DNA of 41,374 nt from an uncultured Bacteroidales bacterium (lineage in GTDB: Bacteria > Bacteroidota > Bacteroidia > Bacteroidales > Paludibacteraceae): NCBI GenBank assembly GCA_946403215.1, contig CAMIZG010000015.1:1-41374 (forward strand). Direction: 5' to 3'. A program made the position numbers and the translations under genes. Shown piece after piece: positions 1-6,588 of this stretch; the stretch's first letter is position 1, and every line of letters starts with the position of its first letter. Under the pieces are notes generated by a model. It did not search any database. It worked only from the letters and a program-made list of their open reading frames with translations, and was not told the DNA's origin.

Positions 1-30
1 TGCAAAATCCAAAAATTTTTCGTAACTTTG
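1..30 (+). promoter_or_regulatory. Bacteroidota-type promoter, -33 box cut by window edge
   Basis: A -7 element TAACTTTG lies at 23-30. With the 20-nt spacer used by every other promoter here, the -33 TTTG would end at position 2, where the window begins with TG. It points to the gene at 181, giving a leader of about 145 nt that contains an 11-nt tandem repeat. Confidence 0.6.
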
Positions 31-38
31 CACCAAAT

Positions 39-93
39 TTAGTGGGTGATTAGTGCGCGGTTAGTGGGTCGTTAGTCTGTGATAAGTGCGTCA
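39..93 (+). repeat. Five tandem copies of a degenerate 11-mer in the leader of the first gene
   Basis: Units begin at 39, 50, 61, 72 and 83, with TTAGTG or a one-base variant at the head and a variable GG/CG/TG tail. The tract lies between the promoter at 1-30 and the ATG at 181, so it should be transcribed. It belongs to the group of short degenerate tandem repeats found across the window. Confidence 0.85.
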
Positions 94-180
94 TTCTTAG
101 CCCCATCGCAGGGTCAACGCACACTCCCGCCCTTATCCAGACACCCCCTGAAGCAGTTTAACCTATTTATTCATCATCAT

Positions 181-621
181 ATGGCACGTATTTACCACAA
201 CCCCCAAGTTGAAAAAATCATCGGTGCACACTCCAAGAACGGCCTCATCGAGCGACAGAAGCACTTCCGCGACTACGAGGGCAACGTCACCAAGGTCGGT
301 GCCCCCGAGGGCTACATCCTTACCAAGCCGCGCAACTACAAGTACAACCCGCCTGTCGGCGCCGAGCTCGCCAACCAGCAAGCCTTTGGCGACACCTCGC
401 GTTTGGTGCCGGAGTTCATAGATGCCTGGAAGAACAACACGCCTCTCCCGCCTGCTAAACAAACTTTCCTCGACCGGGTCAAAGTCCGTTTCCGCAAGCA
501 ACTCAACGGCAAGCCCGATCCCGTCGCCTCGAAGGACAAAGACGGCAACTACATCATCTACGCCCGCCCCGACAACTTCCTCCGCGTTGTCCTCCTCAAG
601 GAGCACCCCGTCTTCGACTGA
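181..621 (+). CDS. Conserved-looking small basic protein, function unknown
   Basis: This 146-residue protein is not recognised. The ATG at 181 was chosen because upstream in-frame sequence runs through the 11-nt repeat and reads as non-protein. The product has no signal peptide or membrane segment. It is rich in Lys, Arg, Asn and Pro, with a motif ILTKPRNYKYNPPVG near residues 47-61 and a basic stretch LDRVKVRFRKQL near 104-115. The C-terminal part alternates hydrophobic and polar residues like beta strands. Codon use is GC-rich, like the housekeeping genes and unlike the AT-rich genes that follow. It is preceded by a promoter and stands alone. The antisense frame is also open but Val/Leu-rich and is taken as a shadow. 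That this is a real gene is fairly sure; its role is unknown. Confidence 0.7.
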   Translation: MARIYHNPQVEKIIGAHSKNGLIERQKHFRDYEGNVTKVGAPEGYILTKPRNYKYNPPVGAELANQQAFGDTSRLVPEFIDAWKNNTPLPPAKQTFLDRVKVRFRKQLNGKPDPVASKDKDGNYIIYARPDNFLRVVLLKEHPVFD

Positions 622-807
622 TCACCTCCCCCGCCTCTCCGCTCCGTCCATTATCCGGGCAATCTCATTGCCCCCTTCCACCATCCTCATTGCCAACGAT
701 TTCCCCTTTGCTCGCATATTTGCGAGCATTAAAAACCACACTGAAAAAATTCTCGAAATGCTATATTTTTCATCTTTTAGCAACCTGACATGCAATAAAA
801 CACCAAT

Positions 808-836
808 CAAGGCTGCAACACCAAGTCGCAGCCTTG
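808..836 (-). terminator. Hairpin downstream of the exported-protein cassette, probable terminator
   Basis: A 9-bp perfect stem (CAAGGCTGC at 808-816, GCAGCCTTG at 828-836) encloses an 11-nt loop. It lies 46 nt beyond the stop codon of the last minus-strand gene. On the minus strand it is followed by GATTGGTGTTTTATTG, only a loose U-rich tail, so termination is plausible but weak. The rest of 622-882 shows no gene. Confidence 0.5.
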
Positions 837-882
837 AGATAATAGCGGTGTGCAAACATCCACCAACTACCACAATATGAAA

Positions 883-1512
883 TTATTGCTCGAATGTCAC
901 ATCGTCAATAATCATTTCCTGTTCGCCGTATGTAATAAATCCAAATCCACTATAAGTAAGTGGCATATAACGCAATTTAAAGACTTGTATTCCCTGCATG
1001 GTTAAGGTAATAGCATCACCATTGCTTTCGAGAACCAATTCATAATACTGTCCCTTTTTGAGTTTTGGATAAAGGAAACCTTGGGTAAAGCCACCTACTT
1101 TCTCATTATCCACCCATCTTTGGAAATAGATTTTTTTAGCAGACTCATTAAACGAAATAGAATAGAATGTCCCATCGTCCTTGAGGTTAAACATCATGCC
1201 GCATGGAAAATCATCATTTTCATAACGGAAATGCGTTGTTATCTTAAATGGCTTCTTTACATCAATCGGCGCATAGCAGGTTGATGTAGAAGAAGAAAAC
1301 GATACTCTTCCGGTAAAGAAGTCTGTGTTCTTTTCTGAATGTACAGTAAGCACACCTTTGTCAATAAAGGCCTTGATGTTCTCCTTGTTGTTAAATGTGC
1401 ATTCTGTCCAATCCAATGAGTTAGAATCGAAGTTTTCGACGAACTTTTGTGCCGAAACGTTAGCAGAACATGCTATCGCAAGTGCTGCTGCAAAAATGAA
1501 GTTCTTTTTCAT
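883..1512 (-). CDS. Exported ConA/LamG-like beta-sandwich protein
   Basis: The 209-residue product starts with a signal peptide (MKKNFIFAAALAIACSANVSA) with likely cleavage before Gln22. The mature part begins with FVENFDSNSLDWTE and ends with YGEQEMIIDDVTFEQ. This layout (Phe-x-Asp-Phe start, a central GxFYSISFNE-like strand, a closing IDDVTF strand) is typical of Bacteroidota ConA/LamG-like or DUF1080-type jelly-roll domains that fill a whole small protein. No catalytic residues can be assigned, so carbohydrate or protein binding is inference. It is the third gene of a minus-strand cassette, 24 nt after the PEGA-like gene. The AT-rich codon use differs sharply from the genes on either side and suggests recent acquisition. 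Confidence 0.7.
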   Translation of the reverse strand: MKKNFIFAAALAIACSANVSAQKFVENFDSNSLDWTECTFNNKENIKAFIDKGVLTVHSEKNTDFFTGRVSFSSSTSTCYAPIDVKKPFKITTHFRYENDDFPCGMMFNLKDDGTFYSISFNESAKKIYFQRWVDNEKVGGFTQGFLYPKLKKGQYYELVLESNGDAITLTMQGIQVFKLRYMPLTYSGFGFITYGEQEMIIDDVTFEQ

Positions 1513-1536
1513 GATGTGAAAATATTAAGTTAATTA

Positions 1537-2244
1537 TTATAGACTATGAACCTTGCCTATTCTTGTTTGCAATTCTTCAAGCAAGGGTTCATATTCTTTT
1601 GCTATACGATCAACCTCCTCAAACTCTCCATGCATTGCAGCCGCAGCTGCAGCAACTTCTGATGAGACTTTGATTTGGAAAGCAACTCTATCAGGCGTAG
1701 AGATATCACGAATAGTGACACGATTTCTCATTTGCATTTCCGACATCTGGAAAGTTTTGAACTGCCATGGAGTTTGCACATAACCTCCATAAACATCTGT
1801 CGTAGCAATTTCATCGAAATAATTGAGAAGAATCTGATGCAATAGTTTCCACGCGGGCTTTGTGTCTACTTTACCATCTTCCGATATAGTGTAATACATT
1901 GGATCAATGTCGATAGTAAAGTATTTATTGACGATGCCTGAATATGCAGTCATTCTGTAGTATCCGTCCTGTTGTAAGGTGTACGAAATGGCGCTTCGTT
2001 TATCTTCTCCGTAGAATTTGGCATGAATAGTCTTATAGCCGTTACATTCTACTCGAATGACAGCCATGTTCCCTTTCTTTGGGCGGACAAATTGTCCTGA
2101 ACCATAACCAATAAATTGATTGTTTACGTAGATTGAGGCTTCAACCGGTTGTACAGCGATGTCAATCATTTTCTGCTTAACGGCCTGTAGGGGCAGAACG
2201 TTGCAGATGCATAGCATCGTGCAAGCCAAAAGAGTTTTTTTCAT
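1537..2244 (-). CDS. Exported protein with N-terminal PEGA-like domain
   Basis: The 235-residue product has a Sec signal peptide (MKKTLLACTMLCICNVLPLQA, cleavage about residue 21). Residues about 25-95 resemble a PEGA surface domain: a strand ending EASIYVNNQFIGYG, then VIRVECNGYKTIHAKF, then SYTLQ. Residues 100-190 hold a second mixed domain rich in Tyr. Near 195-203 is a run of alanines (EVAAAAAAMHGEFEE) followed by an amphipathic helix to the end. Enzymatic function is not evident; a structural or envelope role is the usual inference for PEGA proteins. It lies 12 nt after the lipoprotein gene and before the ConA-like gene, so the three are probably co-transcribed. Base composition is AT-rich, unlike bamD or coaBC. 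Confidence 0.7.
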   Translation of the reverse strand: MKKTLLACTMLCICNVLPLQAVKQKMIDIAVQPVEASIYVNNQFIGYGSGQFVRPKKGNMAVIRVECNGYKTIHAKFYGEDKRSAISYTLQQDGYYRMTAYSGIVNKYFTIDIDPMYYTISEDGKVDTKPAWKLLHQILLNYFDEIATTDVYGGYVQTPWQFKTFQMSEMQMRNRVTIRDISTPDRVAFQIKVSSEVAAAAAAMHGEFEEVDRIAKEYEPLLEELQTRIGKVHSL

Positions 2245-2256
2245 AAATGTTGTTTT

Positions 2257-2556
2257 TTAGTGATTTGAATGATATTTGATAGTATTTGACTTCTTTAGAT
2301 GTTTCGGAAGCTCTATCTCATAATATCCCTTATTACCAACAACATACAGCCGTTGCTGGTAAATCGTTACCCCATCACGCACGAAATCAACATCAATATA
2401 CGGCAAATTGTGTTTCCCTTTGTAAACAATAGGCGGTACTCCATAATTTACGTCGTCAATGACGATTTCGATGTTGGGTTCATAACATTCAATTTTCACG
2501 ATTGTGCCGCAACTGGCCATCATGAAACAAAACATTAACAAAAGAATCTTCTTCAT
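2257..2556 (-). CDS. Small PEGA-like lipoprotein
   Basis: The 99-residue product begins MKKILLLMFCFMMASCGT, a signal peptide with lipobox ASC and lipidation at Cys16. The ATG at 2556 was chosen because AAAGGA sits about 8 nt upstream; the longer reading begins only at TTG. The mature part reads like a PEGA domain: IEIVIDDVNYGVPPIVYKG, then PYIDVDFVRDGVTIYQQ, then GYYEIELP, matching the strand-turn-strand pattern with a Gly-Pro before the second strand. It is the first gene of the AT-rich three-gene cassette. A weak TAnnTTTG-like sequence (TAAGTTTG) occurs at 2572-2579 but lacks a -33 box and is too close to the start, so the promoter is unresolved. It is probably an envelope accessory protein; partner unknown. 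Confidence 0.75.
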   Translation of the reverse strand: MKKILLLMFCFMMASCGTIVKIECYEPNIEIVIDDVNYGVPPIVYKGKHNLPYIDVDFVRDGVTIYQQRLYVVGNKGYYEIELPKHLKKSNTIKYHSNH

Positions 2557-2590
2557 ACTGTATTCCTTTTTCAAACTTACTAATACATAA

Positions 2591-2614
2591 CACGAAAAAG
2601 CGTGCGCTTTCGTG
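2591..2614. repeat. Short hairpin next to the long palindrome
   Basis: CACGA at 2591-2595 pairs with TCGTG at 2610-2614, and AAGC at 2598-2601 pairs with GCTT at 2606-2609. The loop is GTGC and there is a two-A bulge. It lies between the lipoprotein gene and the nested palindrome at 2622-2760. Confidence 0.6.
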
Positions 2615-2621
2615 GTTTCGT

Positions 2622-2760
2622 TTGATTTTCTGAGGTTCTCGACTACCTTTACAACTCAAACTTATACACGGAAAACTCACGCTACTAACGTGAGCGTGCA
2701 TAAAACCGTGCTTGAGTTGTAATAATGATTTCTAAAAGTGTCGAGTTTTCAGAAAATCAA
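2622..2760. repeat. Nested imperfect palindrome of 139 nt, possible structured RNA or mobile-element remnant
   Basis: Four nested complementary blocks fold into one long hairpin. The outer arms are 2622-2643 and 2740-2760 (12 bp perfect, a GGTT/AAA internal loop, then 6 bp). Inside are ACAACTCAA 2651-2659 with TTGAGTTGT 2712-2720, CACGG 2667-2671 with CCGTG 2706-2710, and CTCACG 2676-2681 with CGTGAG 2689-2694. No open reading frame of note lies inside and no target-site duplication was found. The surrounding gap 2557-2905 has no gene; its right part (2761-2905) shows only weak short inverted repeats. Confidence 0.75.
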
Positions 2761-2905
2761 GTCGGATTTATTACGCTTTATTTCGGCGCTCGCTTACGCC
2801 TATATGTCATTTTTCACCGCTTTGGTATCGCTGTCGGTGCCAGCGCTTCAGTTTTACGTCAGTAAGCGACGACTGCTATTAATATTAATCGGCAGCGAGC
2901 CGTAA

Positions 2906-3139
2906 CTATTCTGCTACCCCTATTTCATATAGATATTCAGGAGCCAGGTCAGCACCATTCGCCCACTCGATAGTAACAGGTGTCAGTGCATACTGAATAA
3001 ACCGCTCTTTGTCGCGCAAAGAGCCAAAGACCTCACCCGTCAGGTGCAGCTCTAAATCCACCACCTTATGAACGCCATCACTAAATGTGAGTGCCAAACG
3101 GTAGTCGCCTCGATAGTCAACATCTTTTACACGTAACAT
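2906..3139 (-). CDS. DUF2442 family protein
   Basis: The 77-residue protein matches the DUF2442 pattern: an N-terminal VKDVDYRGDYRLALTFSDG strand pair, VVDLELHLTGEVFGSLRD, and a C-terminal VTIEWANGADLAPEYLYE, which is the family's W-x-N-G-x-D-(L/I)-x-P-E-x-LY signature. Such proteins are small, cytoplasmic and often sit near toxin-antitoxin or mobile genes; their biochemical function is not established. Here no DUF4160-type partner is present. A good promoter lies 24-55 nt upstream on the minus strand, so it is transcribed alone with a leader of about 17 nt. The start ATG at 3139 fits the usual family length. Confidence 0.85.
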   Translation of the reverse strand: MLRVKDVDYRGDYRLALTFSDGVHKVVDLELHLTGEVFGSLRDKERFIQYALTPVTIEWANGADLAPEYLYEIGVAE

Positions 3140-3162
3140 GACTTATTTTGTGATTCCGACTG

Positions 3163-3194
3163 CAAAGGTACAAAAAATATTTGAATAATGCAAA
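3163..3194 (-). promoter_or_regulatory. Promoter of the DUF2442 gene
   Basis: On the minus strand, -33 TTTG (3191-3194) and -7 TACCTTTG (3163-3170) are separated by 20 nt, the Bacteroidota sigma-ABfr arrangement. Confidence 0.8.
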
Positions 3195-3404
3195 TCTTTT
3201 CGGCACAAAGTTGCAATTATCTGAGTTTTTCACTCTAACACTCGAAAAACGAGCACAGATATAAACGTGTCTAATGTATGGCAAGGGGGTACATGCCCCG
3301 GGTGGTGGCGGCAGCAACCATGGTCGAATACGTGCCTGCGACGCAAGAAAATAGTAACCCAAGTTTGCGTTTATTACATAAAAAGCGAAAAATATCGTGG
3401 GAAA

Positions 3405-3436
3405 TTTGCAAATATAAAAAATATTTCGTACCTTTG
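3405..3436 (+). promoter_or_regulatory. Promoter of bamD-rpoZ-coaBC
   Basis: TTTG at 3405-3408 and TACCTTTG at 3429-3436 have a 20-nt spacer. It is the only promoter of this form between 3200 and the bamD start at 3556. Confidence 0.8.
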
Positions 3437-3555
3437 TAGGCTTTTTACGCGTTCGGCAAACTATGCCAACCGATGTCGCGCTGCGGCATAAAGCGCACAG
3501 TTGCCTCCGCTCTCCCCACACACCCCATGGTTGTGCCGAGGGCTCCATAGATAAG

Positions 3556-4374
3556 ATGCATAGTACACGCAAACATATCACACTCTGGTTCGTAGCGTCA
3601 GCACTAACGCTACTGCTGACGGGTTGCGGGGAGTACCAGAAACTGCTGAAGTCCAAGGATCCAGACCTGAAGTATCAGGCGGCGCTCAAGTACTTCAACG
3701 ACAAGCAGTACACCCGTGCACAGTCCTTGCTCGACGACGTGGCAGTATATTACAAAGGCACTGAGCGCAGCGAGGATGTGATATGCTACCTGGCGCGCTG
3801 CTACATGGGCAACAAGGACTACAGCACCGCCGCGGAGTACTACGAGGCATACGCACGCAACTACCCGAAGGGTAAGTACATCATTGAGGCACGCTACCAG
3901 ATAGGGCACTGCTACTACATGGATGCCCCTGACGCCCGGCTGGATCAGGCGACAACCTACAAAGCCATCAAGTGGCTCACGGAGTTCGTGGAGCTGTTCG
4001 GCGACAGCCCCTACGCCAAGGATGCCTACACGCAGATAGACGAGATGAACGACAAGCTGGCGGAGAAGGAGTTCCGCAGCGCAGAACTGTACTACAACCT
4101 CGGCACCTATCTGGGCAATAACTACCTGTCGGCGGAGATAACGGCCAAGAACGCCCTGAAGAAGTACCCGGGCAACAAGTACACGGAGGAGCTGAGCTGG
4201 ATCATCCTGCAAGCCAAGCACCAGCAGATGATCAACTCGTTTGAGGACAAGAAGATGGACCGCGCCCGCGCCACGGAGGATGAGTACTACAACTTCATCA
4301 CCGACTTCCCCGCCTCCAAGCACCGCAACGCCGCCGAACGCATCAAGAAAGACGTGGACAAGCTCCTGCGGTAA
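3556..4374 (+). CDS. bamD: Outer membrane assembly lipoprotein BamD
   Basis: BamD is the essential lipoprotein of the BAM complex, which inserts beta-barrel proteins into the outer membrane. The 272-residue product has a signal peptide and lipobox LLTGC with Cys24 as the lipidated residue. The rest is TPR-type helical repeats: ALKYFNDKQYTRAQSLLDDV, a following YYKGTERSEDVICYLARCY, and AAEYYEAYARNYPKGKYIIE, then further repeats to about residue 240. The start at 3556 was chosen because it gives a clean signal peptide; the in-frame upstream extension has none. Length matches other Bacteroidales BamD. It is followed 39 nt later by rpoZ and then coaBC, an order common in Bacteroidota. Confidence 0.92.
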   Translation: MHSTRKHITLWFVASALTLLLTGCGEYQKLLKSKDPDLKYQAALKYFNDKQYTRAQSLLDDVAVYYKGTERSEDVICYLARCYMGNKDYSTAAEYYEAYARNYPKGKYIIEARYQIGHCYYMDAPDARLDQATTYKAIKWLTEFVELFGDSPYAKDAYTQIDEMNDKLAEKEFRSAELYYNLGTYLGNNYLSAEITAKNALKKYPGNKYTEELSWIILQAKHQQMINSFEDKKMDRARATEDEYYNFITDFPASKHRNAAERIKKDVDKLLR

Positions 4375-4377
4375 AGG

Positions 4378-4412
4378 GATAAAATTGTAAATGATAAAAT
4401 TGTAAATGATAT
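4378..4412 (+). repeat. Tandem 15-nt repeat between bamD and rpoZ
   Basis: GATAAAATTGTAAAT occurs twice without change at 4378-4392 and 4393-4407, then begins a third time (GATATT). It fills the whole gap, just after the bamD stop and just before the rpoZ ATG. Confidence 0.9.
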
Positions 4413-4413
4413 T

Positions 4414-4767
4414 ATGATCACACCTACATTTAATTTGGACTACAAGAAGAGCAAAGCTCCGAAGACCACCATCACTCGCGACATGAACGAGCTGACCAGC
4501 AAGGTCGGCAATGTGTACGAGACAGTGGCTATCATCAGCAAACGTGCCAACCAGATCAGCTCCGCGCTCAAGAAAGAGCTGGACGCCAAGCTGCAAGACT
4601 TCAGCCAGGACCGTGGTGATATAGAGGAGACGTTCGAGAACCGCGAGCAGATCGAGATCTCGCGCTCGTACGAGGTGCTGCCCAAGCCGACACTGATCGC
4701 CACGCAGGAGCTCATCGACAACCAGATCGTTTGCAACAACGGCTCGCGTGACGAGCTGCTTCGCTAA
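4414..4767 (+). CDS. rpoZ: RNA polymerase omega subunit (Bacteroidota type)
   Basis: The 117-residue protein fits the Bacteroidota omega family. It has an N-terminal FNLDYKKSKAPKTTITRDMN, a helix with the conserved core GNVYETVAIISKRANQIS (equivalent to the omega motif around the R-A-x-Q-I residues), and an acidic C-terminal half. Omega binds the beta-prime subunit and helps RNA polymerase assemble. The gene stands between bamD and coaBC, as usual in this phylum, and its stop TAA overlaps the coaBC start by one base (TAATG), which implies translational coupling. The sequence is too diverged for a simple E. coli match, but length, motif and neighbours agree. Confidence 0.88.
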   Translation: MITPTFNLDYKKSKAPKTTITRDMNELTSKVGNVYETVAIISKRANQISSALKKELDAKLQDFSQDRGDIEETFENREQIEISRSYEVLPKPTLIATQELIDNQIVCNNGSRDELLR

Positions 4768-6008
4768 TGATGCTGGACGGTAAGCACATAGTTATAGGCA
4801 TAGGTTCGGGGATTGCGGCATACAAGATTCCCGAACTTATTCGTTTGCTCCGCAAGCGCGGTGCAGAGGTTAAGGTGACGACGACGAAGCATGCGCTGGA
4901 GTTCGTGACCGACCTGACGCTGCAGACGCTGTCGGGGCACAAGGTGTATAGCGACGTGTTTGCCGCCATCAACGACCACTCGACCGAGCATATCTCCCTA
5001 CCCGACTGGGCCGACGTGATGCTGGTAGCTCCCGCCACCCACGATGTGATATGCAAGATGGCCTCGGGGATAGCCGACGACGCCTTGACGACCACGCTGG
5101 CAGCCATGCGCAAGCCCGTAGTGATCGCTCCGGCTATGAACGACAAGATGTATGCCGGCGAAGCTCTGCAAGCCGCCCTGCGTACTCTGGCCGGACGGCC
5201 AGACATCAGCGTACTTGACTGCGCGGACGGTTTTCTGGCATGCGGTACCACCGGTCGCGGACGCATGCAGGAGCCCGAGGCACTGGCGGAAGCCATTGAG
5301 GACGCGTTGACCGAGAAGGACTACGCCGGGCGCCGGGTACTCATCACCGCCGGCCCGACCCGCGAAGCCATCGACCCCGTGCGGTTCATCAGCAACCACT
5401 CGTCGGGGAAGATGGGCATAGCCCTGGCCAAAGCCCTGCTGCACCATGGTGCGGAGGTGACACTGGTGATGGGGCCGACAGCCGAGCAGTGGACACCTGT
5501 GTTGTACCACGCGGCCATGCAAGGCGTAGGCCATCTGCACCGCATAGATGTGCAATCGGCACAGCAGATGTACGAGGCAGCCACTGCCGCCTGGCCGACG
5601 GCCGACATAGCCATCCTGGCCGCAGCGGTAGCCGACATGACACCGGCGCAGGTGGCCGACCACAAGATGAAGAAAGGGCAGGACCTGACCGACAGCATCC
5701 CCCTGCGAGAGACGCAGGACATAGCACGCACACTGGGGGAGCAGAAACGGCCGGGACAGACCCTGGTAGGATTTGCGCTGGAGACGGACAACGAGCAGCA
5801 GAACGCCCTGAAGAAACTGGACAGCAAGCACCTGGACATGATCGTGATGAACTCGCTGCGCGAACAAGGTGCAGGGTTCGGCACGGATACGAACAGCGTG
5901 ACCGTCTATACAAAAGAAGACGAGAGCCATCGTCTGCCTCTCGCCTCCAAATCCGACATTGCGGAAGGAATACTCCGATTACTCCTTACCAATCAAGCGG
6001 CCGAATAA
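4767..6008 (+). CDS. coaBC: Bifunctional phosphopantothenoylcysteine decarboxylase/phosphopantothenate-cysteine ligase
   Basis: CoaBC carries out two consecutive steps of coenzyme A synthesis: it joins cysteine to 4-phosphopantothenate and decarboxylates the product. The N-terminal flavoprotein half (about residues 1-185) shows GIGSGIAAYK, HISLPDWADVMLVAPAT with the expected active-site His, PAMNDKMY, and the substrate-clamp ACGTTGRGRM. The CoaB half starts at RRVLITAGPTREAIDPVRFI with NHSSGKMG, then LAAAVADM and the KMKK loop. At 413 residues it is full length. It overlaps the rpoZ stop by one base. Its 3' end also overlaps the convergent DUF3276 gene by 30 nt. A second ATG directly follows the first and cannot be excluded as the start. 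Confidence 0.95.
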   Translation: MMLDGKHIVIGIGSGIAAYKIPELIRLLRKRGAEVKVTTTKHALEFVTDLTLQTLSGHKVYSDVFAAINDHSTEHISLPDWADVMLVAPATHDVICKMASGIADDALTTTLAAMRKPVVIAPAMNDKMYAGEALQAALRTLAGRPDISVLDCADGFLACGTTGRGRMQEPEALAEAIEDALTEKDYAGRRVLITAGPTREAIDPVRFISNHSSGKMGIALAKALLHHGAEVTLVMGPTAEQWTPVLYHAAMQGVGHLHRIDVQSAQQMYEAATAAWPTADIAILAAAVADMTPAQVADHKMKKGQDLTDSIPLRETQDIARTLGEQKRPGQTLVGFALETDNEQQNALKKLDSKHLDMIVMNSLREQGAGFGTDTNSVTVYTKEDESHRLPLASKSDIAEGILRLLLTNQAAE

Positions 6009-6377
6009 GCCGCGTTTTTTTTCTGCAGGTTCAGCGGCCTCAGCCTCAGGCTTGGGCTCAGCATCTTCCTCAGCCTGCTCGGGAGCCCACTCGCGGCGGG
6101 ACTCGATCTCACCGACCTGACCTTTCACATAGGCAATCACATCATCCAGACCTTCGCTGAAGTGCGCAAAATCCTCCTTGTAGAGGAAAAGCTTGTGCTT
6201 CTCAAACTGCGGGGCTTCCTCACCCATCACTCGTTTCTTACTCTCCGTGATACACAGGTAATAATCACCGGTACGATCCTTCTTTACGTCCAGGTAATAA
6301 ATACGCTTACCTGCCTTCACCGAACGGGAATACACAATCTCCGACTCCCGTCTGTCATCAAACTTACGATTTTCCAT
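5979..6377 (-). CDS. DUF3276 family, PUR-alpha-like nucleic-acid-binding protein
   Basis: The 132-residue protein has the Bacteroidota DUF3276 pattern: RRESEIVYSRSVKAGKRIYY, LDVKKDRTGDYYLCITESKK, KHKLFLYKEDF and FSEGLDDVIAYVKG, which together form a PUR repeat (four strands and a helix) known from single-stranded DNA and RNA binding proteins such as BpuR. The C-terminal third is acidic, Glu/Ala/Pro-rich and ends in a short basic tail KKRGLFGRLIGK. The ATG at 6377 was preferred over an upstream in-frame start because the family begins there. Its promoter (6465-6496) is divergent from nusB. Its last ten codons lie antisense to the end of coaBC. It is probably a nucleic-acid-binding regulator; targets unknown. 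Confidence 0.87.
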   Translation of the reverse strand: MENRKFDDRRESEIVYSRSVKAGKRIYYLDVKKDRTGDYYLCITESKKRVMGEEAPQFEKHKLFLYKEDFAHFSEGLDDVIAYVKGQVGEIESRREWAPEQAEEDAEPKPEAEAAEPAEKKRGLFGRLIGKE

Positions 6378-6464
6378 CTCAATAAATCGGGCAAAGCCCC
6401 TCAATTAATTCAACTTGCGGAGCGCTTGCCGCCCCGTGCAAATCTCGCCGAACGAAATCAGATG

Positions 6465-6496
6465 CAAAAATACAAAAAAAAAATGATATTTGCAAA
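6465..6496 (-). promoter_or_regulatory. Promoter of the DUF3276 gene
   Basis: On the minus strand, -33 TTTG (6493-6496) and -7 TATTTTTG (6465-6472) have a 20-nt spacer. It faces away from the nusB promoter; the two -33 boxes are 36 nt apart. Confidence 0.78.
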
Positions 6497-6532
6497 CAAA
6501 AGTGCAGGTTGAGTGTTTTTTTTCGTAAAATA

Positions 6533-6564
6533 TTTGCATATATGCAAAAAAAATTGTATCTTTG
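6533..6564 (+). promoter_or_regulatory. Promoter of the nusB ten-gene run
   Basis: TTTG at 6533-6536 and TATCTTTG at 6557-6564 have a 20-nt spacer. Transcription would start near 6571, leaving a leader of only about 18 nt before the nusB ATG at 6589. Confidence 0.83.
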
Positions 6565-6588
6565 TAAGCTTTTTTATTGCATAAGCCT

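Larger units (their letters stand above)
3140..3555. other. Divergent intergenic region of 416 nt
   Basis: It holds the minus-strand promoter for the DUF2442 gene (3163-3194) and the plus-strand promoter for bamD (3405-3436). The central part, 3240-3400, shows no gene, repeat or hairpin I can support. The bamD leader of about 110 nt (3443-3555) has no recognisable riboswitch. Confidence 0.6.

Noticed and set aside
2572..2579. A minus-strand TAAGTTTG as promoter of the lipoprotein cassette
   Set aside because: No -33 box at 20 nt, and it would leave a leader of only about 10 nt.
3610..4596. A 328-codon minus-strand frame antisense to bamD
   Set aside because: Val/Leu-rich shadow of a GC-rich gene with no promoter.
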